Assembly (NCBI RefSeq): GCF_003255815.1 | Contig: NC_037668.1 | Coordinates: forward strand, 69,745,445-69,809,444 | Direction: 5' to 3' | Origin: Theropithecus gelada | Taxonomy: Eukaryota; Chordata; Mammalia; Primates; Cercopithecidae | DNA length: 64,000 nt | Part shown: positions 46,056-55,961 of the stretch, piece after piece | How positions within the stretch are numbered: the stretch's first letter is position 1 | Layout: every line of letters begins with the position of its first letter | Notes under the pieces: model-generated | Seen by the model: the letters and a program-made list of their open reading frames with translations, nothing else | The model's database searches: none | What the model was told of the DNA's origin: nothing | Made by a program: the position numbers and the translations under genes

Positions 46056-48600
46056 CTTCTTTAAAGTGGGTTTCTTGTAGACAATATATGATTGGATCTT
46101 GCATATTTTTTGTTTTGTTTCACTCTGGCACTCTCTTTCTTTTCATTGGTGTATTTACAGCTTTGACATTTAAAGTGATTCTAATATAGTTCAATTAATA
46201 TCTACTATATTTGTTTACTATTTTCTCCACCTTACCTGCCACAGTGTGTGCCTATGTGTTCTGTATGTTGCCTTTCTATATGTTGCCTTTCTTCTTTGTT
46301 CCTATTTTAGTCTTCCACACTTTTTCTGCCTTTTCTGGCTTTAATTGAACATTTTATATGATTCAGTTTTCTTTCCTTTCTTAGCATATCAGTTATACTT
46401 CTGGTTTTACATTCTTTTAGTGGGTGACCTGGAGTTTTCAATATATGTCTACAACTAATCCAAATCACTTTCAAATAACACTATACCACTTCACAGGTAG
46501 TGTAAGTACCTTATAACAATAACATAATCTTAATTCCTCCCTTCAGTCCTTTGTATCATTTCTGTCATTCGTTTCACTTATATATAAGTACATCCAAGCA
46601 TATATGTATATATGTAAATAGGTACATAAGATATATACATAAGCACATATAATTAAATGCATTTTTATTATTATTTTGAACAAACTATCTGTTAGGACAA
46701 TTAAAAATAAGAAAAATAAGTTTTTATTTTGCTTTCATTTATTTTATTCTTCCATGCTCTTCCTTTTGTTATGTAGATGAAGTTTCTGACCTATATTATT
46801 TTTCTTCTCTTAACTTCTTTCTTTCTTCAACTTCTTTGAACATTTTTTGCAAAGCAGATCTACTGGTAACAATTTTTTTTCGAATTTTGTTTGTCTGAGA
46901 AAGTATTCTTCTTCACTTTTGAAGGATAATTTCTCAATGTACAGAATTCTAGGTTGCTGGTTTTTCCTCTCAACGTTTTAAATACTTCTTGCCATTCTCT
47001 TCTTGTTTGCATGGTTTGGGGATGTAATACTTAATCTTGTTACTCTCTAGGTGTGTTATTTTCTCCCCTCTGGCTTCTTTCAGCATTTTTTCCTTGTCTT
47101 TGATTTTTGCAGTTTGAAAATGATATGCCTTGATGCTGGTTTTTTGTGGGTTTTCTTTGGGGGGGGGCATTTATCTTGCTTAGTGTTCTCTGAGCTTCCT
47201 GGATCTGTGGTTTGATGTCTGCAATAATTGGGGAAATTCTCAGTCATTATTTCTGCAGATATTGCTTCTGTTCCTTTCTTTTTTCTCCTTTTTATTTCCC
47301 TATTATATGCTTATTACATCTTTTACAGCCATCCCACAGTTCTTAGATATCCTGCTCTGGGGTTTTTTGGTCTTTTTTCTCTTGACTTTTTATCTTTGGA
47401 AGTTTCTATCATCGTATCCTTAAGTTCAGAGATTATTTCCTCAGCCATGTCCAGTCTAGCAATAATCCCATCAAAAGCATTCTTCGTTTCTGTTACAGTG
47501 TTTTTAATCTCCAGTATTTCTTTTGTATTCTTTCTTAGAATTTTCATCTCTCTGTTTACATTATCCATCTGTTGTTGTATGTTGTTGACTTTATCCATTA
47601 AAATTCTTAGCATATTAATTACTGTTTTAAAAAATTCCTAGTCTGGCAATTGTAAAATTCCTGCCATATCTGACTCTGGTTCTGATGCATCTTCTTTTTC
47701 TTTGAACTGTGTTTTTGCCTTTAATCTGCCTTAAAAATTTTTTTTGAAAAGTGGACAAGATGTGCTGAGTAAAAGAAACTGTAGTCAATAGGCCTTTAGT
47801 AATGTAGTGGCAAGATGTGGGGAGAGGAGAAGCATCCTAGAGGCCTGTATTTACGTCTCAATTCTTTGGTGAGCCTGTGTCCCTGGACTGTGAAGTTCAC
47901 CAGTGCTTCTCAGGATTTCTTCCCCCTTGGGTGGGACAAAATAGCTACAGAAGTCTGGAGTTGGGTGTTTACCTTCTCCCAGATGTGCTAGGCTCTCATA
48001 AAAACCTCAGCAAGTTAGGCTCTGGTAAAATTGTTTCTCTGAAGGACAGATCTTATTAAGAAGAACATATATACAAATATATCATAAAATAGAAACATAT
48101 ATCATAAGATAAGAACATATATCATAAAAATAGGAACAAACATATCACAAAATAGGAACATTTATATCTTCTGTCCAAAAGGACAATGAAACTTTTCTCT
48201 GATATTCACTGTGAGAACCTGGTAAAGCTCCTGGAGGTAAAATTCAAAAAAGCATGTGGCCCACCTATGACTGGACCCCCCTGGAGCTTTTAACTTACAG
48301 ATTTGTCCTCACTGAGCCTCCAACAATTCATCAGTTGCAGTTCAGGTCTCCTTACCCTGGCCCGGTTCTTGTGGAAGTTTCTGCTCATGAGTTTCTGCTC
48401 TGGAAAAACTGATTCTCTATATCTGCCTGTCTGTCTTTCCAGTTTTGAGGGCAGTGGTTTGTCCTGTGACCTCATTTTTCTGACAGATATTGTGTTGTTG
48501 ATTTTTCTGTTTGTTCAGCTTTTTCTTGTTGTTAGGACAGGGTGGCAACTTCTAAGTTTCTTGCATGCTGAACTGGAAACTAGAAGTCCCCTACTGTGCT
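46056..48600 (-). mobile_element. old L1 (outer nest element), part 3: ORF1 and 5' region
   Basis: 'tttaaagtgggtttcttgtagacaatatatg' continues the old L1 broken at about 38045. ORF1-type blocks follow ('gatctactggtaacaattt', 'gaaggataatttctcaatgtacagaattctagg', 'gattatttcctcagccatgtcc'), with coiled-coil-like minus frame 47323-47613 (IQQQMDNVNREMKILRKNTKEILEIK). The 5' part ('caggtctccttaccctggcccgg', 'gacctcatttttctgac', 'gttaggacagggtggcaacttc') ends at 'ctggaaactagaagtcc' near 48598. Confidence 0.7.
48062..48172. repeat. short AT-rich minisatellite
   Basis: Four to five imperfect units of roughly 20-25 bp built on 'acatatatcataaaatagga', inside the old L1 5' region. Confidence 0.85.
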
Positions 48601-50734
48601 ATTTTGATTACAGTGAAGACTAATGTCCCCAAGGCAGCCCTTAATGAGGACTTTAATAATCTCATAAATTTTCCACCTAAAATAAACACATTTGGTGTGA
48701 TTTTCTTGGCTCCTAATACTGCCCTTCCCTTTCTCTTGGAACTACCGCTGCTCCACCCAGCGTAGGCTGCTGGCAGCCATGTTTATACCATATGACTCTG
48801 TGCATGTGAGTACCTGTCCCTAGGACAATCAAATTTTCTCTGACTGGCATTGAGAAAGCCAGTAAATTTGTCTCTGCCTGTAGCTAAAGTTGGGAGCCAT
48901 ATTCTCCCCCAAGAGTGAAAAAAACACAGTTTGTCTCCAATGACAAGATTAAAACAGAGATAAAGAGTGGAGAGAAAGAGAGAGCCTAGACTCTTTCCAG
49001 CTCTTAGTTTCAGTTTTTCTGAAGTGGCCACATTTCCAGTCTGGGGTTCCATGAGACAACGCTAGATTTTTTTATAATAAAGTCATACTTTTCTGGTTAT
49101 GCTCATTCAAATGGATTTCTGTTCCTCATAACTGAAAGGCTCCTACTAAACTTACCAATCTATGAAAAGCAAGAGCAGGAGTTCTCCAAAAGTCCTGACT
49201 TTACTGGGCAAAGGATCTGGTTACACAATCATCCTCATGCTTTCTTTCCTAAGCAATTCAGCAGGGAGGGGAGAGGAAGAAATGCCTGGCAGGCTCCTCC
49301 CTGATATCTTAGCTCTACTGGATAAACTTCACATATATCCCTGCAACCTTGGCATGCTTCAGTTTTTTCCAACTGTGCAAAAAGATAATGTTTGCTGAAC
49401 CTTCTCCACACAAGTGATATGAGGCTTAAGTAATAAATGCTTGCTATGCATGTTGAATTTCTCAGATTAAATAAAGACAAATGATACCCAGTATTACTTG
49501 AAATTTTACCACTCAGGGAAATATATTTTCCAGTGACACTTACCCTGAGAACTTGGAATACTCTATTACATATTTTACTTAAATATAAACCAAAAAGCTG
49601 AGACTGTGTGACCCTTCGACCAACAATTTTCCCACTTACAAAATCAAGATTTGACACTTGCAATAAATTTTGAATTACCCATGATAATATCAGCAAAGGG
49701 AAATGAATTAGTAAAATTTACATATTTTCCAGAGTCTTTGTTTCAGGCAGAATCATTATCCTCCTCGATAGCAAATGCTAGCTTCTCCCGGGGAAAGCAT
49801 GGAAGGTGCCAATGCCTCCACTTTAAGAGAACAGAGCAGCTGGGGTAGCAGCAGCCCATAAGTACGAAAAGCCTACAGCAAGTCATAGAAAAATCACTGT
49901 CCTATAGTTTCACCACCTAGAGGTCTAAGAATTGACAAGGAGAAAGCCTGAATAGATTTGAAATGAGAAAGACAATCAGCAGAAGCTGAGTTACATGAAG
50001 CGAATGAGACTTAAGTTTCAGGGCCCCTTGCTCATGTAAATCCCGGTGATAGCTGAGAAATACTAGAAGTGATAGCGGGCTCTGGAGAGAGGGAAAGCCA
50101 GGTAGGGATCAGGAACCATTTATAGGTGTTTCTGGTCAATTGCCTACGAAGGTTTCAGAAGAAAGGATCATAGAGCTCCTGGACACAGTAATTTGTTATG
50201 ATTTCTTTTTATCTAAGAAAATACTTTGTACTTAATTTTTCATTTGTAATTTCATGTCATTTTTCCTAAAGAAGGTAACCTAAATTCTAAATTGTATAAA
50301 CCTCAGACCTCACATTTCTGTGTGTGCAGTGATGATCAGGACTGTCCCTAAACAAAATAGTAATGTTCTTTCTCCATCCCTCCCACCCGTCTCCTTTTCA
50401 TCACCTTATTCTGATTCCTACCTGCTCAGACCTTGCCCAGGTCAAGCTCAGCCTAGCCTTGTCACTACAGTTACACCTCATTATTCTGATTTACCCTGTC
50501 TGCTTCTCATCAAAACCAACCTATCTATCTAGTTCTCTTAGGACCACGCTAACCCACTTACATCTTCCCAAGGTGACAATTAGTTGTCTAATAGACTAGT
50601 GCTCTACCAAGGCATTGCATCCTGGAAATGGGTTGGAATAATGGGCTATACTAGAAGCCAGAGTCTTAATTAAATTAGTGAATTTTGGTTGAATTAAAGA
50701 AAAATAAGACTTTCATTGTTTATTGCGTATTACA
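48601..50734. other. unassigned sequence
   Basis: About 2.1 kb with no gene, RNA gene or confidently named repeat. The longest frame (minus, 49235-49696, 153 codons) has no recognisable domain, atypical residue order and no conserved start context. Confidence 0.3.
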
Positions 50735-51070
50735 AAAGTCATATTTAATTGAGAAAGTTTAGAAAATACTGAAAAGCCCAAAGAAGATCATAAAATTCAC
50801 TCTGAAAGAAAAAAGTACTTATAATTCCATCACTGTTTACTAATCCCCAGTAATACTTCTTCTGGGCTATTTTTTTTCCTAAGCATATATGGCTGTATAA
50901 CATATGATTACTGTAAAAAATGGAATTAGAATAAAATAATATTTTGGAGCCTAATTTTCTCACTTAATCTACTGTGAACATTTTCTCCTATCATTAAATA
51001 CTTATTTAGAGTATCATTTTAAATGGCTGCATAACACTGTATTACATCAAATTTTTTATAAAGGCCAGAG
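50735..51070 (-). mobile_element. old L1-type 3' UTR relic, antisense
   Basis: 'gaaagtttagaaaatactgaaaagcccaaag...aattccatcactgtttactaatcc...atggctgcataacactgtattacatc' follows the same antisense series as 30116-30560; a piece at 51370-51450 ('gtttccatgtttcctattatacaaaatacagtgatgaac') may be its continuation. Confidence 0.5.
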
Positions 51071-51876
51071 AGGAAATACTTTAATCTTTGCCAGCCATAT
51101 AGTCTCTGTCAAAATAACTCAGCTTTACTATTATAGCATGAAAGAAACCACAGACAATATGTAAGGAATAAATGTGGCAATACCTCAATAAGCTTTATCA
51201 ACAATATAATTTGAGTTTCATATAATTTTCATGTGTCATTAACTGTTATATTCTTTTGGGTTTTTTATCCAACCATTTTAAAAGGTAAAAACTACTCAGT
51301 TCATGAGTGGTACAAAGCTGTGGACCATAGTTTGCCAACCCTATATTACAGGAATATTCCCTAATTTATTCCTCAGTCTCATATTGTGTTAGCTTTAAAT
51401 GGTTTCCATGTTTCCTATTATACAAAATACAGTGATGAACAAACTTATAACAAAACATCTGGGCCATTGGTGATCATTAAAGTTCGAATCCCTGTTGATA
51501 GATTTTTCCTATGGGTATGTAATGGGTTGTTGGCTCAGAGGGCTCTTTGGTGTCCCTCAGATTGCTCCTCGTAGGTTATTACCTACTTCTCCTTGGAGTA
51601 GAGTTGACACTAGTGCTTGTCAGTTCTGACCCTTGTTTTTTCCTCTCTAAGAAAAACGCATAAAGTGGCAATGACATAACACAAAGATATCCACCTATCT
51701 GTGTTATATACCCAACATTTTCCAAACATACAGTCCCAGGACATGGGAGAATCCAGGGAATGTGTCCAGAAACCCAGAATGAGCTCAGAAATCTCCTGGC
51801 CCCTTTTGAGGATTCTAGACCAAGATCATCGTGTAAAACAGCCGGGACATCTTTGTGGAACACTGAATTGGGAATT
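51071..51876. other. mostly unassigned sequence
   Basis: No gene. A short old-L1-like piece may lie at 51370-51450. Confidence 0.25.
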
Positions 51877-51890
51877 AAAAAGCAAGTGGG

Positions 51891-52190
51891 GGCCGGGCGC
51901 GGTGGCTCAAGCCTGTAATCCCAGCACTTTGGGAGGCCGAGACGGGCGGATCACGAGGTCAGGAGATCGAGACCATCCTGGCTAACACGGTGAAACCCCA
52001 TCTCTACTAAAAATACAAAAAATGAGCCGGGTGAGGTGGCGGGCGTCTGTAGTCCCAGCTACTCGGGAGGCTGAGGCAGAAGAATGGCGTGAACCCGGGA
52101 GGCGGAGCTTGCAGTGAGCTGAGATCCGGCCACTGCACTCCAGCCTGGGCGACAGAGTGAGACTCCATCTCAAAAAAAAAAAAAAAAAAA
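51891..52190 (+). mobile_element. AluYR-type (Old World monkey) with perfect TSD
   Basis: Little-diverged Alu: 'ggccgggcgcggtggctcaagcc', 'gaggccgagacgggcggatc', 'gagccgggtgaggtggcgggcg', 'gagctgagatccggccactg', and a long uninterrupted A tail (52172-52190). Perfect 14-bp duplication 'aaaaagcaagtggg' at 51877-51890 and 52191-52204. Diagnostic variants and low divergence mark a recent, cercopithecid-lineage insertion. Confidence 0.97.
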
Positions 52191-52279
52191 AAAAAGCAAG
52201 TGGGAAAAGTAGAGAGAGACTTTAAAATATTATGCTGTGGTAACAGTGGACTAGCATGGTTAGAATCAACCCTCTGATT

Positions 52280-53490
52280 GAAAACAATTTAAAAATCTGG
52301 GGAATTTGTTTTAAGAGAGAGAGAACTTCCAGAGTATGACTTGCAGGACAAAAATCTCAGATAAAAAGGAAAGTCCAGAGAGGTATACCCAATATGTGGC
52401 TCCGCTTTCCTTATTGACACATATGTTATTTGAAAGTGGTTGAGAAACAAGAAGCTGAGCATAAAGCAGCAAGTGAAAGGCTGAGAAACTGAGCAGGACT
52501 TTGGTCATACTCCTTGGGCTGGTAGGACAAAAATGCAAGTTCAGAGTCTGCCAAGATCAAGAAGCCCTGGTGAACACCTGAGGCTTTCAGTTGGAAACCT
52601 GAAGAGCTCCTAGAAGTAAAGCTGAAATAAGATTGATGAAATTTTATAAAAACGGACACCAGTCTTTTAATCAGATATACTCCTTGATTGGATTAAGTGG
52701 TATGCCCTAACGTAAGTGCTTGCCAGAGTGAAGATTTTTCTATTCCTCTGAACAGAAAATGACAGCACCCATAGCTTCCAATTAGCTTATAATTTTCATA
52801 CAAAATGCCCAGCATTCAATCAAAAATAACCAGACATACAAAAAAGAATGATTATCTAAAATTCAAGAGGAAGAAAAGCAGAAAATAAAGTAAAAACAGA
52901 CCCATAGGGTATCTAGATATTGGTATCATCAGCCACTAATTTTAAAATACCAATGATTGATATGTTCAAGAAATTAAATGACAAGGTAGAGAATCCGGCC
53001 AGAGAATTGAAAACCAGAAAGAAGAATTAAATGGAAATTTAGAACTGAAAGATAAAGTGAATGAAATAAAAACTCAATGAATGGTTTTGATAGTAACGTA
53101 CATACATTTAAAAAGGGAATTAGTGAAATAAAATAAAGGGCAGAATATAATATTAATCTGAAGAACAAAGATACAAAAAGATAGGAAAAAAACACAAAAA
53201 ATGTGTAAGAGAAATATGGGGCATGGTGAAAACATCCGATATAGAGATAATAGGGGTCCAAAAGAGAAAAAAATAGTATAAGGAAGAGGTGGTATTTGAA
53301 GAGACAATGGATTAGAATTTTACAAAAACAAAGAGATCAGGCCACACATTAAAGAATTTCTATGAACTCCAAGTAGGAGTTAAACAAAAAAACAAAACAA
53401 AACAAAAACTTCCATTTTTATTATGTTAAATTGCTGCAATTTAACTATAACTAAAGATAAAGGAAAAATACTAAAATAGTCAGATGAAGT
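52280..53490 (+). mobile_element. old L1M/HAL1-like element, 5' and ORF1 region
   Basis: Plus-strand A-rich sequence: 'cattcaatcaaaaataaccagacatac', 'gataatgattgatatgttcaagaaattaaatgac', 'gaattaaatggaaatttagaactg', 'aaggggaattagtgaaat' patterns typical of old L1/HAL1 ORF1. The minus frames here (52974-53307) are reverse readings of this AT-rich relic. Confidence 0.6.
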
Positions 53491-53494
53491 GGTT

Positions 53495-54033
53495 TTAAAT
53501 GTATGTCGAAAATTCTTTAATACTCTTTTCTTTAAGACGTGAAGCTTATTTCCCTTCCATTTTAGTATTTGTTGAATTCACTTCTAATAAAAACAATACA
53601 GGAAATGTGACGATGTGTCTCCTTTGAGATGAGGTTATGAAAATACTGTAGCTCCACTCTTGGGCATTCTCTTTCTCTCTGTCTTGGATAAACTACTCTG
53701 GGGGAAGCCGGTTTCCATGTCATACGTAGGCTGTGGAGAGGTCAGTGTGTTGAGGAACTGAAGCTTCCAGCCAACAGCCAGCCAAAAACGAGGTCTTCTG
53801 ATACCACATGACTGAGCTTGGAAGCAGATTCTCTAGTCCCAGTCAAACTTTGAGATGACTAAAACCCTTACAGACATCTTGATGGTAGCCTTGTGAAATA
53901 GGTTACAGAAGCACCTAACTAGTCATTCCCAGACTACTGGCCATAAGAAATTATGTAAAATAATAAATACTTGTTTTTAAGCTGATAAATTGTGGTATAA
54001 TTTTTTATGCAGCAATGTATAATTAATACACCA
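53495..54033 (+). mobile_element. old MaLR/MLT-like LTR
   Basis: 'aaattctttaatactcttttctttaagacgtgaagcttatttcccttcc', 'ctactctgggggaagccggtttccatgtcat', 'gctgtggagaggtcagtgtgttgaggaactg', 'agccaacagccagcc', 'ttggaagcagattctctagtcccagtcaa', and the end 'aataaatacttgtttttaagctgataaattgtggtataattttttatgcagcaatgtataattaatac' are LTR landmarks with the poly(A) signal AATAAA. Solo, inserted in the old L1. Family assignment approximate. Confidence 0.6.
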
Positions 54034-55961
54034 ACCAAAAAACACATGTTACTTCAAAAGCAATAATAAAACCAACAGAAGGATTTTCAATAGAGTAACA
54101 AAGCCAAAAGGAAATAGAATTACCGCCTTCAAAATACTAAAATGAAATACTACAACCTAAACATCATACCTGATAAAAATATTCTTCCCAAATAAAGGTG
54201 AAATAGTTGGGAAAAATATTCTTCCCAACTATTTGGACAAACTAAAACTGAGACAATTCATCAGCAACAGGTCCACACTAAAAGAAATACTAAAAGGTAG
54301 AAAGTAAGTGATCCAAAGTACAAGCATAGAATGAAGAATGAAATGGATAAATATTAATTAATATTGACTATTTGAAACATAATAGTAATATCCTATGGCA
54401 TGTAAAATAAGAACAGAATTAAAGTACGTGACAATAATGGCATAAAAGCAGGAGGGTGATAAATATAGCTGAGGTATTCTAAAGTCTTCTATTGTCCCGA
54501 AAGTGGAAAAAATATTAATTTCTATTAGACTCTACTAAGTTAAGAATGCTTATAATCATTAAGGACACCTCTAAAATAACAGTAAAATAATGTATAATTA
54601 ACAAGTTAATGGGACATAATAAAAAATGAAGTAGTAATAATAAATAATTAAGCCCACAAAAGAATAGTCAACAAAGAAGAGGTAGGATGAATAGAAAATA
54701 AATAATAAGATAGTAGATTTAAATACAACACTATCAATAAGTATATTAAGTATGAATGTAATAAAAACTACAACTACAATTAAAATACATAGATTGCCAT
54801 ACTGAATAAAAACACAAACTTGATTATATATCTTATATATAAAACACCATACCCCAAAACTGAAATATAATCGTTTTTGTCCAATGCACAGAAGACATGT
54901 ACCAAAATCAAATATATTCTGAGCCTCAAAGCAAATCTCAATAAATTGCAGGGAAACAAAATTGTATTCAGTATATTGTATGACCACAGTGGAATTAAGC
55001 TACAAATTAATAAGAAAATATAAGAAAACCTCCGAATGTTCGGAACTAAGCAAAGCATTTTCATGTAGACTGTGTGTCAAAGAAAAAGTCATCATAAAAT
55101 TAGAATATTTTAATTGAATGATAATGAAAAAATTACATAATTAGAGAATGCAACTAAAGAAATACATTAAAGAAAATTTCTAGTTTTAAGTGCATATAGC
55201 AGAAAAGAATGAAAGCTGAAAATGAATTGTCACAAAAATTTGGAAAAGATAACAAATTAAATTCTCCCAAAATAGAAAAGAATGTAATAAAAAACAAATA
55301 TAATATAAAAATGTACATTAGATAATTTTTTGAGTAAAAAACTGATTTCTGAAAAGCCTTTAAAAGTGACAAATCCTCAGTAAGACTGACCAATAACAAA
55401 GAGAGAAGAAAAAATAATATTAGAATGAAAAATGGGACATCAATATAGATTCTGCAGATACTACAAAGCTAATAAAGGGATTATTTTGAGCAATTTTGTG
55501 GCAAATTTTTTAAAATTTAAAATAAATGAACAATTTTTAAAGCACAATTTACCAAAATCGAAATAGAAATGTAAAATCTGAATATGCCTGCATCCATTAA
55601 AAAAGGTATGTCTACAATTTAATACCTTCCTACTCAAAATATTCCAAACCTAGATTTCTTCATCAGGAAGGTTGTCCAGATAAGTAAAGAAGAAATTGAA
55701 TTACTCTAACAACAACAACAACAAAAGTGGCAATACTTTCAACTTAATTTTATGAGGCTGGCATAAACTTGCTACCAAAACCTGACAAGGGCACTAAAGG
55801 AAAGGAATAGCATAAGCTGATTTTGCTAACGAATATTGATTTTAAATGCCTAAGTGAAATAATAGCAAATGAAATTCAGTGTCTATAAAAATCATAGCAC
55901 ATCACAACCAAATTAAACTTATTCCAGGTATGCGAGGTTGTTATATAATTCAAAAACAAAT
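54034..55961 (+). mobile_element. old L1M-like element continued (ORF1 end to ORF2 RT)
   Basis: Includes 'gagacaattcatcagcaacaggtccacactaaaagaaatac', endonuclease-region A-rich sequence, and RT-region 'ctaccaaaacctgacaagggcac' and 'aaattaaacttattccaggtatgcgaggttg' (the FIPGM block). Contains the template-switch hairpin at 54175-54234. Broken at 55961 by the MaLR provirus and resumes at 58895. Confidence 0.7.
54175..54234. repeat. hairpin plus direct repeat, template-switch scar
   Basis: Perfect 13-bp inverted arms 'aaatagttgggaa' (54201-54213) and 'ttcccaactattt' (54222-54234) around an 8-nt loop. A 17-bp segment 'aaaaatattcttcccaa' occurs identically at 54175-54191 and 54212-54228, so the second hairpin arm is part of a copied segment. 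Confidence 0.95.

Noticed and set aside
49235..49696. 153-codon minus-strand frame in unassigned sequence
   Set aside because: No domain, no homologue recognised, no splice or promoter context. A frame of this length can occur by chance in this much sequence, so it was left as unassigned.
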